From: a virus
Length of the DNA stretch: 47,403 nt
IMG/VR virus record: IMGVR_UViG_3300028563_000334
Location: 1-47,403 of that record
Reading direction: 5' to 3' (one strand)
This document shows positions 23,147 to 31,994 of the stretch, in pieces. Numbering within the stretch: position 1 is the first letter of the stretch; each line of letters starts with the position of its first letter. The translations under genes were made by a program, and so were the position numbers. A model generated the notes under the pieces. The model saw nothing but the letters and a program-made list of their open reading frames with translations. It made no database searches and had not been told where the DNA came from.

Positions 23147-25300
23147 TTATATTAAATTTAATATTAATTTAATAAAGTTATTATTAAATGAACCTTTAAA
23201 TATGTATGCACTACCAGTATTTCCAGTATATGGATGCCCATACCATACATCCCACGCAGATTGATCATAACCTCTTGGGTCTAAAACAATATTTGGTTTT
23301 CTATATTTATATAATGACGTATCAATATTAACGCCATAACTATTTCCATCAATTATAGCATTTATTCCTTTTTTTGGAATGAGATTTAGCTTAGATATTT
23401 CACTACTTGTAAGTTCCACAAAATCCGTTTGCATTGCTTTACTTGTTATCCAATTTTTAGTGTTTGTTAATCCGGCAAATATTGGCTGTGTATTATCAGA
23501 CATATTATAGTTTTGGGTACTTTGAAAGCTTTCAAACACAATATCTGAGGTGATTTGCGAACGACTAGGATCAACATTATGACCAGCAGTAATATAATTT
23601 ATCATAGTGATGAGACCATTAATCCATTGGCCACCAAAAAATTTATTTCCTAATGAATCAACAGCATTATATGCCATATCATACTGAAAAGTCGAACCAG
23701 TGGTATTTGGATTTATTATATAATTTAATGTATCAATATCTGTTTGTGTAATTTTATTACTTCCAGCAACTTTGGCGTACATTCCGCCAATATAGTTAGT
23801 ATTACCACTTAAAATATTACTAGAATATGGTATATTATATATATTTCCTAATTGTGAGGGTGTAATATATTTTGTTGGCCAAAATTGTGCTGGCATATAA
23901 ATAAACCCTGCTTTAAATTCTTTATGTTCTTTACGCCATAAATAATTATCAATATCATGTAAATGTGACTCTTCAAATAATCCTCTATTTTGTGGTATTT
24001 TTATAAAAGATTTATTATTTATTTCAGGTATATTAACATATGAAAAAACTTTATTAAAACCAACATCCATTGGTAATTCTGGACTTTCAAAAACTAACAT
24101 ACCATAAAATCTAGTAAATATACCAAAAGGACTATTATCATCAACAACAATTTCATTACCTGAGTTATCAAATACAACCTTTCTTCTATTACAAGTAATA
24201 TTTAATAAAAAATCACCGTTATCATTAAATTCAAAATATTCTTCTGAAGGTATTTGAAAAACATCTTTAGTAAAATCAATACCTAAAGTATCTCCACTTA
24301 ATATATCTATAGGTACGTTTGTTTGATAACTAAAAACACTTATTTTAGGTGTAAAGCCCGTTCTATATGTTCTAATATCTGTTGCATTATCTTGATCTTG
24401 ACCATATAAATAAAATCCATCATCTAATGATATTATTGATGAACCGAATCTAGTTCTATCTGGATTACCAATTGTTGTTAATCTTCCCATAGATATTGCA
24501 GTTCCTGCAATTGTAAAAAATCCATTAATTTTACTTTTTATTTTAAAGTCTTGTCTTGTTATACCAATTTGAAAATTATTTACATCACCCCAAAATGGTA
24601 TAATATTAATTGCTAATTCTTGAACTTCAATATTTGGTAAACTATTTAAATCATTACTTTCCTTTATTTTTGTTGCATTATTAATAAATAAATTAGGAGA
24701 ATATCCAAGGGCAGTTATCATACTCTGTGGATTCATTGAATATTTACCTATGTCAGTTATATCTACCGATAAATGAATTGTTTGAGTATTAATAGGTATT
24801 CCAAACATCATATAATCGCCATAATTATTTGTTAAACAAGTAAATTTAAAATAATTTTTATATACTTCCAATAATGTTTTATTTACCATTAATTCTTCTT
24901 TAATTGGAAAAGATCCGAAAGGTTGTTTGGGCTTATAAACACCTGTTTCAAAATTGTACGAGGCTGTACGAGGCAACAAATTATAACGCTTATTATTATT
25001 TTTATCTGTTGGTAAAGTATATGGATATATAGAAGTAATATCCGAATTTAACGAATCTTCATCTGTTAATGGTATAAATACAGATAGTTTAGCATTTGGT
25101 ATACCAATACCATTATCTGAAACTACTCTGCCAACAAGTACACCAAAATCACTATTCATACTTTGATAAATATCTTTTTGATCTATCTGTAAACTTAATA
25201 TCTCTAAGGTTTTGATATCTTGTTCAAGTTTAACAAAAATATATTTATCTTGATCAATATTATCATCATTTAAAATAACTTTTTGGGTTTTATTTGACAT
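23147..25300 (-). CDS. baseplate/tail protein with carboxypeptidase-regulatory-like domain
   Basis: A 717-residue protein. Residues about 52-82 (FGVLVGRVVSDNGIGIPNAKLSVFIPL) read as a CarboxypepD_reg-like beta-sandwich (VxGxVxDxxGxPIxxAxVxL), continued at 155-180 (TNNYGDYMMFGIPINTQTIHLSV). The remainder is strand-rich with many Asn and Gly. In contractile phages of Bacteroidota such large proteins sit in the baseplate or fibres. A late-type motif lies 15 bases upstream, so it is the first gene of its unit. Exact role is inferred. Confidence 0.55.
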   Translation of the reverse strand: MSNKTQKVILNDDNIDQDKYIFVKLEQDIKTLEILSLQIDQKDIYQSMNSDFGVLVGRVVSDNGIGIPNAKLSVFIPLTDEDSLNSDITSIYPYTLPTDKNNNKRYNLLPRTASYNFETGVYKPKQPFGSFPIKEELMVNKTLLEVYKNYFKFTCLTNNYGDYMMFGIPINTQTIHLSVDITDIGKYSMNPQSMITALGYSPNLFINNATKIKESNDLNSLPNIEVQELAINIIPFWGDVNNFQIGITRQDFKIKSKINGFFTIAGTAISMGRLTTIGNPDRTRFGSSIISLDDGFYLYGQDQDNATDIRTYRTGFTPKISVFSYQTNVPIDILSGDTLGIDFTKDVFQIPSEEYFEFNDNGDFLLNITCNRRKVVFDNSGNEIVVDDNSPFGIFTRFYGMLVFESPELPMDVGFNKVFSYVNIPEINNKSFIKIPQNRGLFEESHLHDIDNYLWRKEHKEFKAGFIYMPAQFWPTKYITPSQLGNIYNIPYSSNILSGNTNYIGGMYAKVAGSNKITQTDIDTLNYIINPNTTGSTFQYDMAYNAVDSLGNKFFGGQWINGLITMINYITAGHNVDPSRSQITSDIVFESFQSTQNYNMSDNTQPIFAGLTNTKNWITSKAMQTDFVELTSSEISKLNLIPKKGINAIIDGNSYGVNIDTSLYKYRKPNIVLDPRGYDQSAWDVWYGHPYTGNTGSAYIFKGSFNNNFIKLILNLI

Positions 25301-25315
25301 ATTATATTTATATAA

Positions 25316-25325
25316 TATAAATAGT
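25316..25325 (-). promoter_or_regulatory. putative late promoter motif
   Basis: In the direction of the 717-residue gene it reads ACTATTTATA, 15 bases before the ATG. Confidence 0.5.
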
Positions 25326-25381
25326 ATGTTATAGAATGATAATTATAAAATTTTATAATTCATATATTTTCATATAACACT

Positions 25382-25414
25382 TTATTCAGTAATCTTAATA
25401 GTTTCTCTTTTCAT
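25382..25414 (-). other. possible gene remnant, 10 codons
   Basis: Nine bases after the TnpB stop there is a frame MKRETIKITE followed by TAA. The beginning resembles phage proteins that start 'MKxxxIxITES(D/E)L'. It could be a 5' remnant left by insertion or deletion, or chance. Confidence 0.25.
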
Positions 25415-25423
25415 AGTATTTTA

Positions 25424-26668
25424 TTATGAAACAAGTTTATAGGGATTAACCCTTATTGGGTGAACTACAACACCCTCTATCCCATCAACAAATGCATTTG
25501 GGAATACTTTTCTAATTATATTGCCGCTTCCATTACAATCAGCATTTATAATTATACCTTCATTTGAAATAAATAAACCTCGATATTTTCTATTACCCAA
25601 ATAATTATCGTGGCGACATAATTCCTCAAAATCGATAAAACTACATTTACTAGTATAACTTTCTTCAGTGAGAATAACATCAATACCAACCAATTCAGCT
25701 TTATATTTAATTATATCAATTAATCTGGCATGTGGAATATTAACAAAATTTTGATTATTACATTTACCAATATTAGATTCTTGTTTCCATAAAAGATTTT
25801 TACCAATTACTAATGTGCCAATATTATTAGATATTAAATGAGTAATAATATATCTACTTGTATTATGTAAATAATTATCGACCTTTTTATTTCTTTTATT
25901 AGTTAATTTTATTATTCTATTAGAGTTTTTATTACCAACAAATGATTGAAGTTTTGCTTTCTTTTTATTATAATATTGATTTATTGCTTTTAGTGGTCTA
26001 CCGTTAATCAATAATGGTTTTACATTATTTTGATTTGATGTTATAGCACACAAATTATTTATTCCAATATCAATACCTATAATATTATCCTTCTTTAATT
26101 TTAAGTCATTAATATTTTTCTCATAAATTATTTCTATTACATATTCTTTATTTTTAGGTATTATTCTTACTTGATTAATATTTTTTTGTTTTGTTAGTAT
26201 TCTAATATTAGTTCCAGATAAATGAACAATATCATTTTTTAATTCTTTTTCATATATTGCTTGAATAGTATAAATTAATAAATTTCTGCCTTTAATTTTA
26301 TCTCTGTATTTAGGTAATTTAGGTCTTCCATTATATTTATGAGGATTTATTTTATAATCCTTAATACTTTTAAAAAATGATTTCCAATTTTTATCTAATA
26401 ACATTAATATTTGTTGACTTACTTTAGCTGGTAAATTTTTATAATCAACATCTTTATTATTTTGTAATTGTTTTTGTATGTTATAATAATTAAGATAATT
26501 AGCATGATCAACTAATCCATCCTGTTTATCTTTACTTGTTTTAATAAATTCTTGTCTTATAATATAGTTTGCCTTATTATAAAGATTTTTCGATAAAAAA
26601 CACAATTCATCTAATTCCTTATAATAAGGATGATTACTACTAATTTTATGCTTTTCTATTAATATCAT
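25424..26668 (-). CDS. tnpB: TnpB-family RNA-guided nuclease homologue (IS200/IS605 OrfB)
   Basis: The 414-residue protein is a full TnpB: an N-terminal helical domain, the KINPHKYNGRPKLPKY segment (107-121) typical of OrfB, RuvC-I IGIDIGINNL (Asp200) and RuvC-III INADCNGSGNI (Asp377). At the usual RuvC-II place there is LVIGKNLLWKQ: the standard Glu is not present. A Glu pair at 335-336 (EESYTSKC) is the best candidate for a shifted catalytic Glu, as reported for some TnpB groups. The zinc ribbon has only scattered Cys (342, 351). No TnpA is near. It has its own host-type promoter, and lies between the sheath gene and a baseplate gene. Confidence 0.88.
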   Translation of the reverse strand: MILIEKHKISSNHPYYKELDELCFLSKNLYNKANYIIRQEFIKTSKDKQDGLVDHANYLNYYNIQKQLQNNKDVDYKNLPAKVSQQILMLLDKNWKSFFKSIKDYKINPHKYNGRPKLPKYRDKIKGRNLLIYTIQAIYEKELKNDIVHLSGTNIRILTKQKNINQVRIIPKNKEYVIEIIYEKNINDLKLKKDNIIGIDIGINNLCAITSNQNNVKPLLINGRPLKAINQYYNKKKAKLQSFVGNKNSNRIIKLTNKRNKKVDNYLHNTSRYIITHLISNNIGTLVIGKNLLWKQESNIGKCNNQNFVNIPHARLIDIIKYKAELVGIDVILTEESYTSKCSFIDFEELCRHDNYLGNRKYRGLFISNEGIIINADCNGSGNIIRKVFPNAFVDGIEGVVVHPIRVNPYKLVS

Positions 26669-26721
26669 TTATTATCCTCAATTGTTTTTATTCTATTTCA
26701 AATAATTTAATATATAATTTG

Positions 26722-26752
26722 CAAAGATAATGATAAATTTATTAAATACAAA
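26722..26752 (-). promoter_or_regulatory. Bacteroidota-type promoter for tnpB
   Basis: On the minus strand TTTG (26752-26749), then 19 bases, then TATCTTTG (26729-26722). The -7 box is the same as that of the TnpB-related gene promoter at 4552-4559. Confidence 0.75.
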
Positions 26753-26780
26753 CAAATTAATTTTCTTTCGAAATATTTTT

Positions 26781-26790
26781 AGTATTTATA
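26781..26790 (+). promoter_or_regulatory. putative late promoter motif, tail sheath gene
   Basis: AGTATTTATA within TTTTTAGTATTTATAT, 50 bases upstream of the sheath ATG. The 16-base context is shared with the neck operon at 4584-4599. Confidence 0.6.
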
Positions 26791-26840
26791 TAAAAATAAT
26801 TGAATAATAATAAAAATTAATACTAATAAAATAAATTAAA

Positions 26841-29564
26841 ATGGCAAATTTCGTTTTTACATCTCCTGGCGTAAAGTACAAGGAGACTGATTTATCGACC
26901 GTAGCTAAAACAGTGGGAATTACTACATTAGGTTTAGTTGGTGAAACTCTTAAAGGCCCTGCTTTTGAACCAATAGCTATTGATTCACAAGCAACATTTC
27001 TTAATAGGTTTGGTGGTCAAAGTATAGATAAATTTAAAGGTAATGGTCAATTACAATATCAATTACCATATGCAGCTAATACTTATTTAACAGAATCTAA
27101 TCAACTTAATGTAACAAGAGTTTTAGGTTTAAGTGGTTATAATGCTGGTAAAGGATGGGCAATAGTATTAAATGCTGGTATTGATCTTACTACAACTGGA
27201 ACAACAGGTTCTCCATCGAGTGATACTGCTTCATTTAATAACAATATTTATTTAGGAACTGCAATTTATCATATTGGCGATACTGGTACTTTTTTTAGTG
27301 GTTTTACTAAAACATCAGCAACCCATTTTACTGGTTTAAAAGTAGCATTTACTGCAAGTACATTATCTAATGGTTCTGGTACTGTTGCAACAAAAACATA
27401 TACATTAACTGGTAGTTCTTTCAGCGCGTATGAAAATATGGTACTTGCTGTAGTTAGATCAAGAGCAACAGTTCAAGATAATATTAATGCCGCTCCTACA
27501 ACAATATTTGATACAACAAATTTAACAATATCTGCAAATACAACAAATATTGGTGCTGGTGATATGTTTGGTAATTTTACTTTAACAGCAGCTAAACCTT
27601 CTGGAACAACTGAAACATATCAAGTATCATTAAATCCAAATAACGGTAATTTTATAACAAGTGTTATTGGTCAAAAACCTAAAGATAAAAGCACCAAAAT
27701 TTGGGTTGAAGCAACATTTCCTGATTTATTAAAGAAATTAGATGCTGATGGTATAGGTTATGGTATTAAAACTACTTTAGTTGATTTAAATAGTGCTGCA
27801 TATACTGATTATAAAGTACAATTTCAAACACCTGAAACTCCTTGGGTTGTTTCACAGCTTCGTGGTAATACATTAAGTAAATTATTTAAATTTATTAGTA
27901 TATCTGATGGTAATTCAGCTAATCAAGAAATAAAGGTAGAAATATTAAACATCAACCCTTTAACACAAAGTTTTGATATCTATGTTCGTGATTTTAATGA
28001 TACTGATGATAATCTTAATATTTTAGAATCATTTACTAATTGTTCAATGATTAATGGAACAAATAATTTCGTTGCTCAAAGAATAGGAACTGTTGATCAA
28101 GTATATAGTAAACAAAGTCAATACATAATGCTTGAAATGCATGATGGAATACCTGATGATGCATATCCTGCTGGATTTGAAGGTTACAATTTTAAAGATT
28201 TTAGTATCAGTGGAACAAGTACCACATCTGGTATTAATGCTGTTAAACCTAAAATATTTTATAAACAATCATACTTATCAACCGAAAGGCCTAATAAAGT
28301 TTGTTTAGGTATAAGCAATTTAGGTTATAGTAGTACATCCTTAAAAGGAACTGGTATAAATCAAAATTATTATAATTTTAATGGTCAATCTGGTTTTAGT
28401 AAAACTAAAGGTTTTCACCTTGATAGTAATGCTACTGGAAATTATTTTGAAGGCACTGAATTAATTGGGCAATTTGAAGTAGGTGCTGGTGGATTTACAA
28501 TTAATGACGTTTTAAATCCTGTATCTCCTTATTTTAATATTATTACTAGAAAATTTGTTTTAGTTCCTGCTGGTGGTTTTGACGGCTGGAATGTTAATAG
28601 AGATATTAGAAGTTATGGCGACTTGTATAATCAAGGTAATGTATTTGATGGCGTAAATGTTGGCGAAACTGCAACAAATGATTTCCAAGCATGGACAACA
28701 GCTATTAATACTTTTAGTAATCCTGAACAAGTAACTATTAATCTTTTAGCTACTCCTGGTATTAATTGGAGTGATCAAAATATTTTAGTTAAGAATACTA
28801 TTGATATGATCGAAAATCAAAGAACTGATACTCTCTATGTTATTGATTCTCCTGATGTAACTATTCAAACAAGTATTGGTGATGATAAACCAGATGTATT
28901 AGCTTCTCAAGATATTGCTGATCTTTTAGATACTGCTGATATTGACTCAAGTTATTCAGCAACATATTTCCCTTGGATACAAGTACGTGACACACAAAAC
29001 AATGTTAATGTATTTATTCCACCAACAGGTGAAGTTGTTAAAGCTGCTGCTTTCACCGATAATACAAGTTTTCCTTGGTTTGCAGTTGCTGGTTTAACTA
29101 GAGGTGTAACAGGTGCATTGAAATCTAAATATAAATTATCATTGGATGCCAGAGATGTTCTATATACTGCTAGAATTAATCCTATTGCAGATTTTCCAGA
29201 TGTTGGAACAGCTATATTTGGTCAAAAAACTTTACAAGTTAAAGATTCTGCTTTAAATAGAATAAATGTTAGACGTTTAATATTACAAATGAAAGTATTA
29301 ATTTCTAACGTAGCAGTAAGGTTGTTATTTGAACAAGATGATCAAACTACTGTAGATCAATTCTTATCTAAAGTTAATCCTATATTGGATAATATTAGAA
29401 GAGAAAGAGGTTTGACTAATTTTCAAATACAAATGGCGGTAAATCCTGAGGATCAGGATCGTAACCAATTATTTGGCACTATTTCCATACAACCGACTAG
29501 AAGTCTGGAGTTTATAGGAATTGAATTTGTAATTACTCCTACTGGTGCAAGTTTTAGTGCTTAA
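26841..29564 (+). CDS. tail sheath protein, T4 gp18-like
   Basis: The 907-residue protein forms the contractile outer tube. The N-terminus FTSPGVKYKETDLSTV is the sheath hallmark (SPGVyvxE), followed by GLVGETLKGPAFEPI and FLNRFGGQS. The C-terminal domain has NPIADFPDVGTAIFGQKTL, NRINVRRLILQMK, FEQDDQTT, and ends GIEFVITPTGASFSA; these are the conserved strands that link neighbouring subunits. It is larger than T4 gp18 (659 residues); residues about 110-480 form an expanded variable domain that would be exposed on the tail. Strong late-type motif upstream and terminator downstream mark a single-gene transcript. Confidence 0.95.
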   Translation: MANFVFTSPGVKYKETDLSTVAKTVGITTLGLVGETLKGPAFEPIAIDSQATFLNRFGGQSIDKFKGNGQLQYQLPYAANTYLTESNQLNVTRVLGLSGYNAGKGWAIVLNAGIDLTTTGTTGSPSSDTASFNNNIYLGTAIYHIGDTGTFFSGFTKTSATHFTGLKVAFTASTLSNGSGTVATKTYTLTGSSFSAYENMVLAVVRSRATVQDNINAAPTTIFDTTNLTISANTTNIGAGDMFGNFTLTAAKPSGTTETYQVSLNPNNGNFITSVIGQKPKDKSTKIWVEATFPDLLKKLDADGIGYGIKTTLVDLNSAAYTDYKVQFQTPETPWVVSQLRGNTLSKLFKFISISDGNSANQEIKVEILNINPLTQSFDIYVRDFNDTDDNLNILESFTNCSMINGTNNFVAQRIGTVDQVYSKQSQYIMLEMHDGIPDDAYPAGFEGYNFKDFSISGTSTTSGINAVKPKIFYKQSYLSTERPNKVCLGISNLGYSSTSLKGTGINQNYYNFNGQSGFSKTKGFHLDSNATGNYFEGTELIGQFEVGAGGFTINDVLNPVSPYFNIITRKFVLVPAGGFDGWNVNRDIRSYGDLYNQGNVFDGVNVGETATNDFQAWTTAINTFSNPEQVTINLLATPGINWSDQNILVKNTIDMIENQRTDTLYVIDSPDVTIQTSIGDDKPDVLASQDIADLLDTADIDSSYSATYFPWIQVRDTQNNVNVFIPPTGEVVKAAAFTDNTSFPWFAVAGLTRGVTGALKSKYKLSLDARDVLYTARINPIADFPDVGTAIFGQKTLQVKDSALNRINVRRLILQMKVLISNVAVRLLFEQDDQTTVDQFLSKVNPILDNIRRERGLTNFQIQMAVNPEDQDRNQLFGTISIQPTRSLEFIGIEFVITPTGASFSA

Positions 29565-29587
29565 AAATAAAATAATAAATAATGAAG

Positions 29588-29619
29588 CCCAATTAGATAA
29601 ATTTCTAGTTGGGTTTTTT
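29588..29619 (+). terminator. intrinsic terminator after sheath gene
   Basis: CCCAATTAG (29588-29596) pairs with CTAGTTGGG (29605-29613), with one G-T pair, around an 8-base loop and is followed by TTTTTT. It sits 24 bases after the sheath stop. Confidence 0.85.
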
Positions 29620-29652
29620 ATTTATTAAAATAAAAAATTATATATTATACAA

Positions 29653-29686
29653 AAAAACCATAAATGATAAAGCATTTATGGTTTTT
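29653..29686. terminator. bidirectional hairpin terminator
   Basis: A perfect 14-base-pair stem (29653-29666 with 29673-29686) closes a 6-base loop, flanked by A on the left and T at the right. It lies after the tail tube gene (minus) and backs up the sheath terminator. Confidence 0.8.
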
Positions 29687-29713
29687 ACTAAACAATATTA
29701 TGTAACTAATTGA

Positions 29714-30199
29714 TTATACGTTTAATATACACGTAGCTGGCTGAATTACCAACTTCAAAAGTTGGATCGCATCGCTGGAATAATCATTTGATCCTGCATC
29801 AAAGCTAACTATCTGACAATCAGTAAGTGACCACTTCTCGATTTCTAAACCTGTTGGATCTGTTGACTTTAAGAGTAAAGTTTTTTGATATCCAGCCGCA
29901 TAACCTTCTCTGCCAGTGAGACTTTCAGCATGTAATCTAACCCATTCCATTAACTGTTGCGATGTTGATGGTCCAATTGGATCTATAAATGTTAATTCCA
30001 TTTCATCCCAATTAAATTTACCAGCAACATATCTTTCAGTATTAAAATAAGGTATAACTACTTTATTTATTTTCATTGAAGGTCTTTTAAATGCTTGAAT
30101 TTTCCATACTTCTATTCCTAATTCAGCAGGAAATTCACAAAAAAACCTATTTTCTCTTTTTGGCTCGTATTGAAAAGGTACTCCTCTTATTTGTTCCAT
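29714..30199 (-). CDS. tail tube protein, T4 gp19-like
   Basis: The 161-residue protein builds the inner tail tube. FQYEPKRENRFFCEFP at the start, FKRPSMKINKVVIPYFNTERYVAGKFNWDEMELTFIDPIGPS in the middle (the typical 'kRP......i.y.N...y..G...w....v.f.D' pattern), and the C-terminal LKLVIQPATCILN strand match T4 gp19 and the related phage-tube family. Length is as in T4 (163). It lies beside the sheath gene as in T4, but on the opposite strand. Its base composition is less AT-rich than the neighbours. Confidence 0.9.
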   Translation of the reverse strand: MEQIRGVPFQYEPKRENRFFCEFPAELGIEVWKIQAFKRPSMKINKVVIPYFNTERYVAGKFNWDEMELTFIDPIGPSTSQQLMEWVRLHAESLTGREGYAAGYQKTLLLKSTDPTGLEIEKWSLTDCQIVSFDAGSNDYSSDAIQLLKLVIQPATCILNV

Positions 30200-30202
30200 T
30201 TT

Positions 30203-30212
30203 ACTATTTATA
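30203..30212 (+). promoter_or_regulatory. putative late-type motif, endonuclease gene
   Basis: ACTATTTATA on the plus strand, 57 bases before the ATG at 30270. A TATCTTTG host-like -7 box (30228-30235) lies between them but has no good -33 partner. Confidence 0.4.
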
Positions 30213-30252
30213 TTAAAATATTTTTATTATCTTTGTAAAATATAATTTTTAT

Positions 30253-30262
30253 TATAAATAGT
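30253..30262 (-). promoter_or_regulatory. putative late promoter motif, tail tube gene
   Basis: On the minus strand ACTATTTATA, 53 bases upstream of the tube ATG at 30199. Together with the plus-strand copy it forms a symmetric pair in the 70-base divergent gap. Confidence 0.5.
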
Positions 30263-30269
30263 ATTAAAT

Positions 30270-31994
30270 ATGAAAAATTTATCAAAAGAAGAATTAATTA
30301 ATTATTTTTTAACTAATAATGTTAATGGTCGTAAAACAAATGAAAAACATTTAAATAAAGTTTTTCCAAATTTAATTAATGAAATAAATGATTTTATCGA
30401 AAAAAGTGAATATGATATAAGCATTCATTTTACACAAAAATTATATAATTATTTATATAATATTAATAAAATACAGAAATGTAATAATTGTGGATGTCAA
30501 ATAAAATGGAATAATAGATTTACTGAAGGATATAGAAAAACATGTTCATATAAATGTTCTTTTAATAGTAGTGAAGTTAAAGAAAAATCAAAACAAACAA
30601 ACTTAGAAAAATATGGATCTGAATGTTATTCAGGAACTGATGAATATAAAGAAAAAATAAGACAAATAAATTTAAATAAATATGGCGTTGAACATATATT
30701 TCAAGCTGAAGAAGTTAAAGAAAAGATGAAACAAACTAATTTAGAAAAATATGGTAATGAAAGTTATTCAAAGACAGAAGAATTTAAAGAAAAAAGATTA
30801 GAAACAAATATGGAAAGATATGGAGTTAGTACTGCATCTAAATTAGATATTACAAAAGAAAAAATGAAACAAACAAATTTAGAAAGATATGGAGTATCAT
30901 GTACTATGTTAGTAGATGAATTTAAAAACAAATGTGCAAATTCAAGAAGAAATAACACAATACAAAAATATATTACTCATTTTAATAATCCAAATATTAT
31001 AATATCTACACATAAAAAAAATGAATTTTTAATAGAAAATTATTGTAAAATACATAATAAATTTATTATAAATAGAAATATTTTAAATCAAAGAGTTTTT
31101 GGATATAAATTAGAAAATATATGTACAATATGTAATCCTGTTGGGTCATTTAATTCTTCAGGAAGAGAAAAAGATTTAAAAAATTTTATTGAAAATAATA
31201 TTAATTCAATATTAAATAAATTAATTATTTTAAAGAAGGAATTTGATATTTATATACCTAACTATAATTTAGCTATTGAATTTAATGGTTTATATTGGCA
31301 TTCAGATAGATTTCTATCTAAGAGTTATCATTTAGAAAAAACAATACTTTGTGAAGAAAACAACATTCAATTATTACATATATTTGAAGATGAATGGATA
31401 TTTAAGCAAGAAATTATTAAATCATTAATTTTAGAAAAATTGGATATTTATAGTGATATTATAAATTTAGATGATGATAATTATAATATTTTAGAAGTTG
31501 ATAATGATATTTCCTCTAAATTTTTAGATAATAATCATATTCAAGGAAATACTAATTTAAATATTAAGTTAGGCTTATTTTATAATAATGAATTAGTATC
31601 AGTTATGTGTTTAAATAAATTAAATGATAATGAATATGAAATATTAAGATATTGTAATAAACTTAATATTAATGTAATAAATGGATTTAAACATCTAATT
31701 GATTATTTTAATAATAATTATAATCCGAATAACATTATATTTTATGCTGATAGAAGATATTATAATAATTCTAATTATGAAAAATTAGGATTTAAATTAA
31801 TTACATATACTGAACCTAAATATTATTATGTAAACAATTCGCAAACAAAAAAATATAATAATATCGAAATTCATAAAGACCAACTAATAAATAAAGATAT
31901 TTTTGAAAATCAAATTGAACCTTTAACTACTTATGAAAAGAAATTTTTAAAAATCTATGATTGTGGGGATATAAAATTTGAAATGAGATTTTAA
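30270..31994 (+). CDS. large composite homing endonuclease with NUMOD-like repeats
   Basis: The 574-residue protein has an N-terminal Cys pair module (CNNCGCQIKW...CSYKC), then about five repeats of the form KxKQTNLEKYG spaced by some 26 residues (about 110-230), as in DNA-binding NUMOD-type repeats. A nuclease-like core follows at about 320-375: FDIYIPNYNLAIEFNGLYWHS and LLHIFEDEW, resembling the PD-(D/E)xK/Vsr-like fold of phage homing enzymes. The C-terminal 190 residues resemble an acyltransferase-like (GNAT) fold with ADRRYYNNSNYEKLGF. It lies between the tail tube and baseplate genes, and its end overlaps the opposite gene by four bases. Confidence 0.75.
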   Translation: MKNLSKEELINYFLTNNVNGRKTNEKHLNKVFPNLINEINDFIEKSEYDISIHFTQKLYNYLYNINKIQKCNNCGCQIKWNNRFTEGYRKTCSYKCSFNSSEVKEKSKQTNLEKYGSECYSGTDEYKEKIRQINLNKYGVEHIFQAEEVKEKMKQTNLEKYGNESYSKTEEFKEKRLETNMERYGVSTASKLDITKEKMKQTNLERYGVSCTMLVDEFKNKCANSRRNNTIQKYITHFNNPNIIISTHKKNEFLIENYCKIHNKFIINRNILNQRVFGYKLENICTICNPVGSFNSSGREKDLKNFIENNINSILNKLIILKKEFDIYIPNYNLAIEFNGLYWHSDRFLSKSYHLEKTILCEENNIQLLHIFEDEWIFKQEIIKSLILEKLDIYSDIINLDDDNYNILEVDNDISSKFLDNNHIQGNTNLNIKLGLFYNNELVSVMCLNKLNDNEYEILRYCNKLNINVINGFKHLIDYFNNNYNPNNIIFYADRRYYNNSNYEKLGFKLITYTEPKYYYVNNSQTKKYNNIEIHKDQLINKDIFENQIEPLTTYEKKFLKIYDCGDIKFEMRF

